A stretch of DNA of 64,000 nt, from NCBI GenBank assembly GCA_023548195.1, contig JAJHZJ010000531.1:2652802-2716801 (forward strand), read 5' to 3'. This DNA comes from Bettongia penicillata ogilbyi (lineage: Eukaryota; Chordata; Mammalia; Diprotodontia; Potoroidae). Below, one piece after another: positions 54,640 to 64,000 of the stretch (its first letter is position 1; the number at the start of each line of letters is the position of its first letter). The notes under the pieces are model-generated. The model saw nothing but the letters and a program-made list of their open reading frames with translations, ran no database searches and was not told where the DNA came from. The translations under genes and the position numbers were made by a program.

Positions 54640-57120
54640 CTTTCTCTTTGAAATGTGTCTCTTGTATAGAACACATTGGTGGTTTTTAAATTATTCTGGT
54701 ATCTTGCTTCCATTTTATGGGTTAACTCATCACATTCACATTCATGCTTATGAAGACAAACTCTATTTCTCTCTATTCTATTTTCTTCCATTTGCTCTTC
54801 TCACTCTCTTTTTATCCTCAAGAATCTGTTTTGCTTCTAACCACCACCTTTGTTAATCCACTGTCCCTTTTGTCATCCTTCTTCGTATCTCTTAGCTCCT
54901 TTCCCTACTATTTACCTTCTGGGTAAGATAGATTTCTATACCCAACCAAGTGTATATGTTATTTCCTCTTTGAGACAATTCCAATGAGAGCAAGTTTCAA
55001 GTATTCACCCCCCCCCACCTCCTCCATCTTCCCCTCCACTGTAAAAGTTCTTTTACTCCTTCTTTAGGTGAGATAATTTATCCTATTCTACCTCTCCCTT
55101 GTGTCTTCTCCCAGTACATTATTTTCCTCACCTCTTAATTTTATTTTTTTTAGGTATCATCCCATCATTTTCAGTTCTCTCTCATGCCCTCTATCTATGG
55201 AGACTACCTCTTACTGTCCTAATAATGATAAAGTTCTTAGGAATCACAAATAGTATTTCCCAGTATAGGAATATAAACTGTTTTACCTTATTGAATTCCT
55301 TCTGATTTCTCTTTGCAGTTTTTCTTTTTGTGCTTTTCTTGAATCTTGTATTTGAAAGTCAAATTTTGTATTTAGTTCTGGTATGTTCATCAAGAATGTT
55401 TGAAAGTCTTCTATCTCCTTATATGTCTATTTTCCTCCTGAAGGATTATACTCAGATAGGTGAGGCAGATGATTCCTCATTATAATCCTAGTTCCTTTAC
55501 CTTCCAGAATATCGTATTCCAAGCCTTCTGATTCTGTAAGGCAGATGCTACTAAATCTCGTAGTATCTTGACTGTGACTCAACAATATTGAAATTGTTTC
55601 TTTCTGGCTGCTTACAATATTTTCTTCTTGATTTGGGAGCTCAGGAATTTGACTATATTATTTCTGGGAGTTTTCATTATGGTATATTTTTCAGGTGGTC
55701 AAAATAAAAGTGTATTTTATCCACTAGTTCTGAAATGTCATGGCAGTTTTCCTTGATGATTTCTTGAAAGATGATGTTTAGTGTCTTTTTCTGGTAATGG
55801 CTTTCAGGTACTCCAATAATTTTTAAATTATGTCAGCAGGATCTATTTCCCAGGTCAGTTGTTTTTCCAATGAGACATTTCACACTTTATTCTATTTTTT
55901 CATTCTTTTGATTTTGTTTTATTTTTTCTTGATGTCTCATGGATTCGTTAGCTTCTTATTTGGCCAATTCTACTTACTAAATAGTTTTATTTTCTTCAGG
56001 GAATTTTTGTATATCTTTTTCACTTGGCCAGTTCTGCTTTTTAGGGAGTCCTTTTCTTCACTGGATTTTTGTGACTCTTTTACCATTTTGCCAATTCACT
56101 TGTTTAAGGTGTTATTCTCTTCAGTATTTTTTGTGCCCCCATTACCAAGCTACTGGCTCATTTTTCAAGATTTTCTTGTAATAGTCTCATTTCTTTTCAC
56201 AATTTTCCCTCTGCCTCTTTTATTTGATTTTTAAAATCTTTTTTGAGTCTTTTCCAGGAATTATTTCTGGGCCTGAGACTAATTCATATTTTTTCTTTGA
56301 GGCTTTCAATTCTGACTTTGTTGTCTTCTTCTGAGTTTGTGTATTGGTCTTCCCTGTCACCATAGTAACTTTCTATGGTCAGGTGGTTGTTGTTTGCTTA
56401 TATTCCAGCCCATTTCTTGACTTTTAACTCAATGTTAAAGTTGAGCTCTGCTCTTGGGGTAGAGAATGCACCGTCCAAAGCTTCAGAGTGTTTTGTGCAG
56501 CTTTTTCAGAGCTAGTTCTCAGGGTTTTCCATTCTCCTATGGTGGCATGATCTAAGGAGAGATGTGTTTACTATTTTATGGCATGTACTCTGGTCTATAA
56601 GCAACTGTAAGCACTCTTTTCTTCCCTAGAACTGTAAGGCAGTAGTAGTGCCCTACCCCCCTGCGCTTATAAACTTTAGTGTGCCAGTGCTCCTCCTCAG
56701 CCTGGGACTGCAAACCAGGACTGTGATCCATCTCTGCATATGGACAATTCAATACAGTCCTACATCCAGTGTCAGCAAAGGAATCACTGTAATTTCCTTC
56801 TGATAAGTTTTCTAATCTCTCACCATCTGTGAACTCAGAGCTCCAGAAGTTGCTACTGCAATTCAGTAGTCCCCAAGGCTTACTGCTGGCTTACTGGATT
56901 GAAGCCTGCACTGACTATATTCCACTCTAACACTAGTTTGACAGATCTTTCCTGCTGACCTAATTATTTTTTAACTAGAAAACTGTTTCATTCCATTCTT
57001 TTGTTGGTTCTGCCATTGCAAAATTTGTTTTGAGGTATTATTTTAAGGTTATCTGGATGGGAATTTGAGAGAGCTCAAGTAAGTCCCTGCCTTTTCTCTT
57101 CCATCTGGGCTCTATCCCCC
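54640..57120 (-). mobile_element. HAL1-type element, antisense, decayed
   Basis: On the minus strand the order is 5'UTR (57,120-56,250), ORF1 remnant (about 56,240-55,340), then a non-coding tail to about 54,640. The 5' end reads GGGGGATAGAGCCCAGATGG, the counterpart of the GGGGCGGAGCCAAGATGG start at 47,766. The ORF1 part contains the coiled-coil region (55,860-56,150) and CTD. The tail shares ordered blocks with 49,726-50,300, for example the 'gtttatattcctat' counterpart of 'gtttgcattcatac' and a shared T/A-rich then purine-rich segment. No ORF2. Its 5'UTR is AT-richer and its frame is broken, so it is older. Confidence 0.7.
55340..56240 (-). pseudogene. HAL1 ORF1 remnant, antisense
   Basis: Several stops and frameshifts. 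The plus-strand ORF at 55,830-56,234 (134 codons, Phe/Leu-rich) is the complement of the coiled coil and not a gene. The minus strand keeps Lys/Glu-rich heptads with Lys-Glu-x-Asn-Ser-Leu-type units about every 60 bases, like the 63-bp units at 20,947-21,114. Confidence 0.7.
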
Positions 57121-57121
57121 T

Positions 57122-57430
57122 CTACTCCAGTTGTTTTTCCAATGAGATGTTTCATATTTTCTTCTATTTTTTTCATTATTTTGACTTCGTTTTATTGTTT
57201 CTTGAAATCTCATGGAGTCATTAGCTTCTATTTGCCCAATTCTCTTTTTAAGGAACTATTTTCTTCAGAGAGCTTTTGTGACTCTTTTTCTATTTGGCCT
57301 CTTCTGCTTTTAAATGAGTTATTTTTTTCAGTGAATTTTTGTGCCTCTTTTACCATTTAGGTCAATTCTGTTTTTAAGGAGTTATTTTCTTCAGTATTTT
57401 TTGTACATCTTTTACCATGCTGTTAGTTTT
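57122..57430 (-). mobile_element. Second ORF1 coiled-coil fragment, antisense
   Basis: Closely resembles 55,850-56,150 ('ttgtttttccaatgagatgt' against 'ttgtttttccaatgagacat'; 'ttcttcagtattttttgt' in both). It lies immediately upstream, in element sense, of the 5' end at 57,120. The antisense order is therefore ORF1 fragment, 5'UTR, ORF1. Either the 54.6-57.1-kb element inserted next to an older copy, or this is a dimer. Confidence 0.6.
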
Positions 57431-58060
57431 AGAGGGGAATGTTAGAGATATTAGCTGGGTCCAGGTCTGTATCCCACCATATATATGGCAAAGGTTCAGT
57501 AATGCTATATTTAGACAAAATTTACTATATAGAAATGGTTAAGCCTGATACTGCTCTCCCTGGGTATTGAGATTGTAGAGGAGAGAGTGTGCCTCCAAAG
57601 TATTGGAGAAAATTGTTTATGCTTTTGTTCTCAACACATCTTTGAAGTCAAACTCCCTCTCTAAAAGTTAAGTGGTATTAACTGGCTACATAAACTGAAG
57701 TTCTCATTGATAGTAGCTAACTTTGAAGTAAAACAACTAGTGGGAGTTTGACCTAATATCATTAGAGAAGAGAACTTTCAATCCCTTAAGGTTGCCTCTG
57801 GCCCTTAGAATCCTGAGAGGGGAACACAGTGCCCTAGTTTTGGAGAATAAGCCCAGTTATTACAGTTATATAAAAATGTGGTACCATAAGACTCTACCAA
57901 GCCCTACCAAGACACTAAATTAGGGATGAGGTAGTAGGGGACATGCTAATTGTTCTGAATCATTGTTTTGCCAAAGATTTAGTCCAAAATAAGGGATGTA
58001 AGTTAGCAGTATCAACTGAAGGAGAAAATCAAGAGTATTCACAAAATACAAGCATGAGTC
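57431..58060. other. No recognised feature
   Basis: Unclassified sequence without useful ORFs. Confidence 0.35.
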
Positions 58061-58061
58061 T

Positions 58062-58310
58062 TTTTTTTTTTTTTCAGAAATAATTCTATAACAGTACAGA
58101 AAGGAAATACAAATGTGATGAGGCAAGAAAGTGTCAGTACAGCCATGTGAGGGTCTAGGAGCAGGCTCTGTAGCAATTCTGTGGCACATGCAAAAAGTAG
58201 GATGATGCTTTGTTTACTCACTGTCAGTCCTCTACTTTTTAAACCAGTCATGCCCATGTGGTGCTAATGAGTATCAGTTGGTGCTGACACAACCCTCATA
58301 ACAAAATGAT
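58062..58310 (-). other. Possible minus-strand retrocopy with A tail
   Basis: A T15 run at 58,062-58,076 could be the poly(A) tail of a minus-strand insert of ~200-250 bp that matches no repeat seen here. No AATAAA in the expected place and no target duplication were found, so this is weak. Confidence 0.25.
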
Positions 58311-58775
58311 GTAATACAGAGAACCAAACAAGTTTATATGTCAGAAACCAGAAGATTTATAAAGTTTTACAAAGAAAAACTCCTAGATGAAAAAAAAAAA
58401 CATTTTAAAAGGCTTTTTCATCATAAAATAGGAAGTTATTTGAACTATTGTTAGACAAACTATTCTGATTCAGATTCTGATAAATTAGAGACTATGTGGT
58501 GTCATGAATAGAGAGAACTTATTTCAATGTCATTACCCATCTGAGCAACCTGCTAAAAAATGTTTCTCTTGTTACCAATTATAAAACTGGCAGAATAAAG
58601 AATTTTTGCAAATATTTAATATTGACTCCAAACATAGAATAGATGAGTTCCTACAAAAAAAAATTTTACAAGGCAAGTTCTTATTCCCTATGCATTTCCG
58701 CTGAGGAAATATTCCCATTAGAGAAAAATAAATACCCCAGTAAATTGAATTGAAAATTTCTACTAATGACATATG
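58311..58775. other. No recognised feature
   Basis: AT-rich, unclassified. Confidence 0.35.
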
Positions 58776-58779
58776 CAGA

Positions 58780-58980
58780 CAGAATACTAATTTTAGAGTT
58801 AGGAGACTATTTGAATCCCAGTTCTGACACTATGTGACCACAAACAGACCATTTACCTTTTCTGATTCTCAGTTTATCCCTCCATAAAATGGAGATCATT
58901 TCTATCCAAACTGCCCTCATGGGTTTGTTATGGGAGAAGTGCTTTGCAAACCTTAAAATACTATATAAATATGAGTTTTG
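58780..58980 (+). repeat. MIR/THER1-type SINE
   Basis: 'tttgaatcccagttctgaca', 'ctcagtttatccctccataa' and 'tttgcaaaccttaaaatact' are sense CORE and tail blocks. Confidence 0.75.
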
Positions 58981-59330
58981 AAGCTGACATGATTAAAATT
59001 GTTGAAGTTCATGTGGGACCAGACCACTTTTGAGCTTCACTTTTTATTTCTTTGATTTTTTCATCTTGAGTCAGAATCATGAAAAAGAGTCAGGGATCAG
59101 GAATCTTACTGCTTTTCTTTCAACCAGGACTATGAAAGTTTCTGCTCTGTTCATGATAATAGAATAGGTATTAGAACCCTTCCACAATGACCCTTTTGAA
59201 ATCCTTTGTTAGAGTTGAAATTCTTTGCATAGGATATCTTAATTTTTCCTTCAAACTAAGCTGTGAAACTCTCAGTAGTCTTTCTACAACTGGGGTTCTT
59301 AACACAGGGCATTTTCTCTTCCTAAAGAAT
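58981..59330. other. No recognised feature
   Basis: Unclassified, no ORF. Confidence 0.35.
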
Positions 59331-59334
59331 TTAG

Positions 59335-59455
59335 AAATTTATGTAGAACCCATATAAAACTGCATACCATCTCAGGGAGGGAGGAGGAGAAAATCTAAGT
59401 CTCATGGAAGTGATTGCAGAAATCTGAAAACAAGTAAATTAATTTTTAAAAAAGA
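59335..59455 (+). mobile_element. L1/HAL1-type 3' terminus
   Basis: 'cccatataaaactgcatacc', 'agggagggaggaggagaaaa' and an A-rich end resemble the purine-rich LINE terminus seen at 10,300 and 50,680. Confidence 0.45.
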
Positions 59456-60110
59456 AAGAGCAGAAAAGGCCAAAGGAAGAAATCAATTAAAAAGACAGAA
59501 GCCATTTTCCTCATATTTCTAGGGAAACCCTGAGTAAGTTCATCATACCAAAAGATTAGTCTTAAAAGGGAGAAAGTACTAAAATTGATTTTTTTCACCT
59601 GTGCTTAAAACTGAGATCCTGAGTAATCAGAGTTATGATCATATGGTAATAGTTTATAAGGATTCTAATTTTTGTATGGAAAAATGAAAACTCCTATTAC
59701 AAAGCTAATAAATGACAAAGGTTGTCTGAGAACCTGTGTTTTTAAATGATCAGTCTTCTGTATCTTCCACTGTACACCATAGTATACTTTTTCAACTACA
59801 AAGCACATAATGCTACAGGAATAACAAATAGCTGAAACAACTATTTTGAGTATTTTAAATGAATTGCAAATAGATATTTTAATCTTGTTTAAAAAATATA
59901 GATAATTTCAGAAAATAAAATTTCTTAGCAAATAAAAAAATAATTTAGAAATTTGCTCTGATTACCCCAATAATAACTGCTTTCATACATGTTTTGAATG
60001 GAACAGTTTTAATGAAAATTATACAAAAGTTTTCTTCTGTGAATTTTATAAGCATGCATCCCTTCTGTTTAGGGTGTCCTTCTATGACAAACTAATGGAA
60101 AGACAGGAGC
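59456..60110. other. No recognised feature
   Basis: AT-rich DNA, no ORF above 60 codons and no named repeat. Confidence 0.35.
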
Positions 60111-60114
60111 AACA

Positions 60115-60560
60115 GCCATGTAAGGTGGGCAGTCATGTATGGATTTTAATCTAAAGCACTGGAAGGAACATCCATATCAGTGATGTCATGGGTCCATTTA
60201 AGTGCTAAATTAGAAAATATTCAAATGCTCCAAGTAATTAAAAACTCACTAGGATAAATATAAAATTCTACGTTTGGGCTAGAAAATTAGTTATATAAGT
60301 ACAGGTTGAAGAAGACATAGCTAGATAGCAGTTCACATGAAAAAGACTTACAAGTTTTAGTGAAAATGCAAACTCAAGATGAGTTAATCTTATGGTATAG
60401 CAACCAAAAAGGTTAATTTTATCTTAGATTGTATTAGTAGATATATGACCAGAATAAACTTTTTTTCAGTCAATCTTCCTTTACAATACAATGTTCAATT
60501 CTTTTTGTAAAGGAGGTTGACAAACTGAAGCATATCCAGAGGAGTCAACAAATACACTTT
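60115..60560 (+). mobile_element. L3/CR1-type LINE fragment
   Basis: 'ggataaatataaaattctac', 'aatgttcaattctttttgta' and 'acaaactgaagcatatccag' are sense blocks of the L3 ORF end/3' region, upstream of those at 61,640. Confidence 0.45.
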
Positions 60561-60595
60561 TGTTGTTGCTGTGGTGGTAGTGGTGGTGCTTGCAT

Positions 60596-61215
60596 ACGAT
60601 GGCAATCAAATTAGGATCTTTTGCTGTTTTAGTTTTACCAGAAGTGCCTCTGATTGAATAATATGATTAAAAAAGATCTTCCCCACACATTGATGGGTCT
60701 GCCCATTGTGAGAAGCTTGATTGGGGAGCTGTTTTATAGGAGGGTCCCAAGTACCTTTTGTTTTTTCTATTGAGGCATTGGGTCAGAAGGTTATGCCCTC
60801 TGGCTCTGAAAAGTGTATAAATACTCTGAGGGTAAGATTTTACTTTGAGGCTTAGTTTTTGTAAGAAGGTTTGAGTGCCAAATGAGGACTCTGGGAAGCC
60901 ACTAAGGAGACCCCCAGCTTTGGGAACCCAGATGTTGTGCTTCCCTCTCTGGTAACTATGGTCAGACAGTTGTACCTGTCTGTTGAATTATGGTCAGGCA
61001 GAGGAAGCCATGTCTGTTGACTTTTAATTTCTCTGTATTTTCTTTGAAGTTCAGAGTGTTGATTCTCCTGAACTAGGTGAATGATATATGTGCTTGGTTA
61101 AAGGAATGATATATGTGCTTGACTTAAGTGATTGTTAACCCCTCAAAAGTTGCCTTTCCTTTTATGAATGCAGATCTAAGGAACTGTAATAACAGTCCCC
61201 TCTCCCCACATATAT
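60596..61215 (+). mobile_element. LTR-like repeat (family shared with 11.2 kb)
   Basis: Sense copy of the 620-bp repeat that is antisense at 11,225-11,870. Shared landmarks: 'atggcaatcaaatta' at the start, the TATA-like 'gtgtataaatactctgag' (60,816), 'cttccctctctggtaactat' (60,940), an internal 'gaatgatatatgtgcttg' doubled (61,078 and 61,104) and 'cccctcaaaagttgcctttc' near the end. Non-coding. It fits a solo LTR; terminal bases are uncertain. Confidence 0.5.
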
Positions 61216-61224
61216 GTTGAGGTG

Positions 61225-61478
61225 ATTACTGATTCATTGCATCATTTCAGTGATGCCCAATTCTTTGTGATTCCATTTGAAATTTTCTTGGCAAAGATGT
61301 TGAAGTGATTTGCCATTTCTTTCTACAGTTCATTTTATAGATGAAGAAACTGAGGCAAATATAGTTAATGACTTGCCTAGAGTCACACCACTAGGAAGTA
61401 TCTAAGGTCAGATTTGAACTAAAGAAATTCAGGTCTTCCTGGTTCCAGGGCCAATACTTTAGCTACTGAACCATCTAC
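61225..61478 (-). repeat. MAR1/MON1-type tRNA SINE, antisense
   Basis: 'ttttcttggcaaagatgttg', 'ttttatagatgaagaaactg', 'atgacttgcctagagtcaca' and 'caggtcttcctggttccagg' are the tail-to-head order of the family. Confidence 0.8.
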
Positions 61479-61481
61479 ACC

Positions 61482-61592
61482 CCATTTATTAAGTCCCTAT
61501 TATGTACTAGATACTGTGCTAAAGGCTGAAGATACAAAGAGGGAGGAAAAATAGCTCCTACCTCAAGGAATTCACAATCTAATGGATTTTGA
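61482..61592 (-). mobile_element. L2-type LINE 3' terminus, antisense
   Basis: 'atttattaagtccctattat', 'gatactgtgctaaaggctga' and 'aggaattcacaatctaatgg' are the L2 end read backwards. Confidence 0.65.
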
Positions 61593-61639
61593 CATGAGAC
61601 AAGGAGTTCCACTTGGATAGAAATAGGTTTAGTGCCACA

Positions 61640-61992
61640 TGAAGACCCTATAAATGAACTCATTTTAATTTGGAAAAGAGAAGACTTAGCAAGGGTGTAA
61701 TCCTTTCTTCAAGTATTTGTAAAGTTGCCATGTGGGAAGAGAATTTGACTACTGCTAAGCCTCAGAAGGCAATGGTTGGAAACTAGACAATTATATTTAG
61801 GTTCAATGTAATGAAAAATGTACTGACTACAAGACCTGTCCAAAACTGGAAAGGACCATCTTTGGGGGTAATGGGCTTCCAGTCACCAGAAGTCTTCAGG
61901 CAGCGAACTTCCTGCCATTGAAATGATCAAGGATGATACTGGGAAGATTCTTTTTCAGATAGGAAGTTCTTCTAGATTCTGTGATTCAAAAG
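61640..61992 (+). mobile_element. L3/CR1-type LINE 3' end
   Basis: 'gtaatgggcttccagtcacc', 'agaagtcttcaggcagcgaa' and the terminal 'agattctgtgattcaa' form a sense L3 terminus. Confidence 0.6.
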
Positions 61993-62415
61993 AGAAGAAT
62001 AAAAGCAAAGATTATTTTACAATGGAACTTTTCCAAATGATGTATTCTGTTCAGAATTTATCTCTTCCTCTTGGATAGGAGTGAGATGTCAAAGGAGATT
62101 AGGTGGGAAGGGGTAGAGAGCTACATCAATTAAGGCAGACAAAATGATTGGTGACTACACAGAATATGACCACTAACCCCAAAGAAATTATACCAGCCCA
62201 GGTGTGCATTCTTATCTAATTTGCTCATTATTGATGCATTTTTAAATCATGTCTGAGTAGTTAGACTATAAAGAAATGGAGGGAAACAGCCACCCACAGT
62301 CAGTCTGAATTTTTAGTAGGGATAACCAGCTCCTCATTGAGCCATGTTTTCCTTATGACATATTCCAAGATCAGGGGGAAAACAGTTGGTCCCAGGGTGA
62401 CTATATCATAAGCTA
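61993..62415. other. No recognised feature
   Basis: Unclassified, no ORF. Confidence 0.35.
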
Positions 62416-62419
62416 GCAG

Positions 62420-62542
62420 CTACCTTTTCTCTATTCCCCAGTAGAGTGAAAGCTCTCTGAGGACAGGAAATTTAAATGTGTCCATGTCCCCAGTTTATTA
62501 TATAAACCAGATTTTGAATAAATGTTTTTTGGATTGAATTAT
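62420..62542 (+). mobile_element. L2-type LINE 3' terminus
   Basis: 'gtagagtgaaagctctctga' and 'gaataaatgttttttggatt' are the sense L2 end. Confidence 0.6.
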
Positions 62543-62557
62543 GTGTCATATAGAGAG

Positions 62558-62765
62558 AAGTAGCGCACTATAGCGGAATAGGTGCTGGACTTCAGTACAG
62601 GAAGAGCTGGACTCAAATCCTTTCTCAGATTCTCACTTACTATGTGATCCTGCACAAATATTTAACCTCCCTGAGCCTCAGTTTACTCAGCTATAAAATG
62701 AGGAGTTTGCATAAGATAATTTCTGAATGAAGTCCCTTCCAGCTCAAGCTCCATAATCTTATTGG
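62558..62765 (+). repeat. MIR-type SINE
   Basis: 'gtgctggacttcagtacagg', 'ctgagcctcagtttactcag' and 'gaagtcccttccagctcaag' are sense MIR blocks, with the end well preserved. Confidence 0.75.
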
Positions 62766-63905
62766 AGTTTTAGTTAGGTTAATTTCCAGACTTTGAGATA
62801 CATCTCCCTTTCTCTCTCTCCTTCAAGTCCATAAATGAAATCTTCTACAACTAACCAGGATTCAGAAGTTCTTCAAAACATTCTTTCTCTTGTAAAAATC
62901 TCTAAAAGCAATTAAATCTTAACAGCCAACATTCCCACCATCCTTTTCTTTGCAAATCAAAGCTGAAATCAAGCTTTGGGTATCTGGTTAAGTACCAAAA
63001 GACTCAAACAGTGTTCTGGAAAAATGCAAATTAAGAATTCATAGTATGTGGGATCATAGAAACGAATTGCACTAAAGGCTTTTTTCCATGTCAGAATTTC
63101 ATTGAATACCCCAGCACTCTAATGGCCCCATATCTCATTTATGTGAGGTAGATTATAGCCTCTCCACACTTATCCATCTGGTATGGCCCTCATCCATGTC
63201 CTGCCATCACTTCACCAGAGAGGTACAATCCAATATTGTACAATACAAAACAATCAGGGACTTCCTCATATTCTCCTGACATTTGGGGAATACCAATAAA
63301 GCATTCAGGTTTCTCAATCATCCTCCTACTCTATCTACAACCCATCTTTCAAGCATTTGTCTATTGACATCCTTCACACGACTCCTGCATAATACCTTGT
63401 TTATAATGTGCTGTGTAGCCTACTCATGGGTACTACATACCTTTCTATGTCCCTTTGGGTATACTCTTCAGAGAGAGTATCAGTCTATGACTCATAGCCA
63501 AACGTCTAGGAAGAACATTGTTTTTAAAAGATGATCTTTTGTTTCATGGACAAGATTACAGTCATTATAAATTTCCCAAAGGCAAGCTGGACTCTTCTTT
63601 GTCTTCAGTTTTTCAGGGATTCTCTTTCAGGGACTATGTGTCTGTTGTCTAAAAACTAACACAGTTAATAGGCTTGTAACCAAAAGACTGATCATCAGGG
63701 GATGATTGAGGGGGTGAGGTGGCAATATGAGGAGGCACAATTATTCGGGAAAACATAAAAGCTAAGGCATGGAGGTTTTATGGTCAATATCCATGAAAGG
63801 ATCTGACTGACAAGATCATGAACCTTTGAAATATTGGTAAGTAGGGTGGGTATATCCATTTTTAAATAGGAAAGTTGAATAAAATTCAGCTACACAATGT
63901 CTTTC
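62766..63905. other. No recognised feature
   Basis: About 1.1 kb, including an 83-codon ORF (63,283-63,534) without a domain. It might be a decayed LINE in antisense, but no motif supports this. Confidence 0.35.
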
Positions 63906-63909
63906 AGCC

Positions 63910-64000
63910 AATTAATATGCATTTATTAGGTGCCTACTATATGCCAGGAGCTATGCTAGGAACTAAAGAAAAAAGAGCCTCCAACTTACTCTAGATTCAG
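63910..64000 (-). mobile_element. L2-type LINE 3' terminus, antisense, cut by window end
   Basis: 'catttattaggtgcctacta' and 'atgccaggagctatgctagg' are the L2 end read backwards; it continues outside the window. Confidence 0.65.

Noticed and set aside
55830..56234. 134-codon Phe/Leu-rich ORF as a membrane protein
   Set aside because: It is the complement of the Lys/Glu-rich ORF1 coiled coil of the antisense HAL1.

Overview
The window looks like marsupial, non-coding genomic DNA. The composition is AT-rich with one CpG-dense patch. Interspersed repeats of recognisable mammalian and marsupial type fill most of it: MIR/THER CORE-SINEs, tRNA-headed MAR1-type SINEs, RTE-tailed SINEs, L2, L3/CR1, L1, HAL1 (half-L1), RTE and Dong/R4-type LINEs, and a few LTR-like repeats. 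The RTE-tailed tRNA SINEs (38.9, 46.0 kb) lean towards an Australian marsupial, but this is inference from remembered family consensus. I see no exon of a functional host gene. The only long open reading frame with clear protein-family features is a retrotransposon ORF1 (48,619-49,725). All repeat family names rest on recognition by eye, not on a database search, and repeat edges are usually good to a few tens of bases.

Layout. 0-13.7 kb: MIR copies, L3 3' ends (1.8-2.8, 5.3-5.6 kb), an L1 5'UTR-like piece (1.4 kb), broken antisense L1 (9.6-10.6 kb), an LTR-like repeat (11.2-11.9 kb) and an L2 reverse-transcriptase remnant (12.8-13.4 kb). 13.8-14.1 kb: a nearly full-length antisense 7SL RNA retropseudogene. 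14.1-19.2 kb: several decayed Dong/R4-type LINE pieces in one orientation, interrupted by a MAR1 SINE and an antisense RTE fragment. 20.1-22.9 kb: a chimeric retroinsertion, HAL1 ORF1 joined to the 3' end of an OVOL2-like zinc-finger mRNA, inside one pair of 14-bp target-site duplications and inserted into an RTE copy. 23-47.5 kb: ordinary old repeats, with L2/RTE-SINE nesting, L1 3' ends, solo-LTR-like elements (27.7, 41.7 kb), microsatellites and a SINE cluster at 44.8-47.1 kb.

47,766-50,769 is the centrepiece: a complete, young-looking retrotransposon with a CpG-rich 5'UTR (YY1-type site at its start, three tandem ~70-80-bp monomers), an intact 368-aa ORF1, a ~1-kb non-coding tail with a G-quadruplex motif, a poly(A) tail and a 14-bp target-site duplication. 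It has no ORF2. A second, older element of the same layout lies antisense at 54.6-57.1 kb and shares the non-coding tail. The ORF1-only layout is therefore a family trait (HAL1) and not a private deletion. From 57.4 kb to the end the window returns to ordinary MIR, L2, L3 and MAR1 copies plus a second, inverted copy of the 11.2-kb LTR-like repeat (60.6-61.2 kb).

How the parts work together: the HAL1 elements encode only an RNA-binding chaperone (ORF1p), so they and the SINEs, the 7SL copy and the OVOL2 chimera must all have been copied in trans by L1-type (or, for RTE-tailed SINEs, RTE-type) reverse transcriptases encoded elsewhere. The window is a record of that trans-mobilisation.
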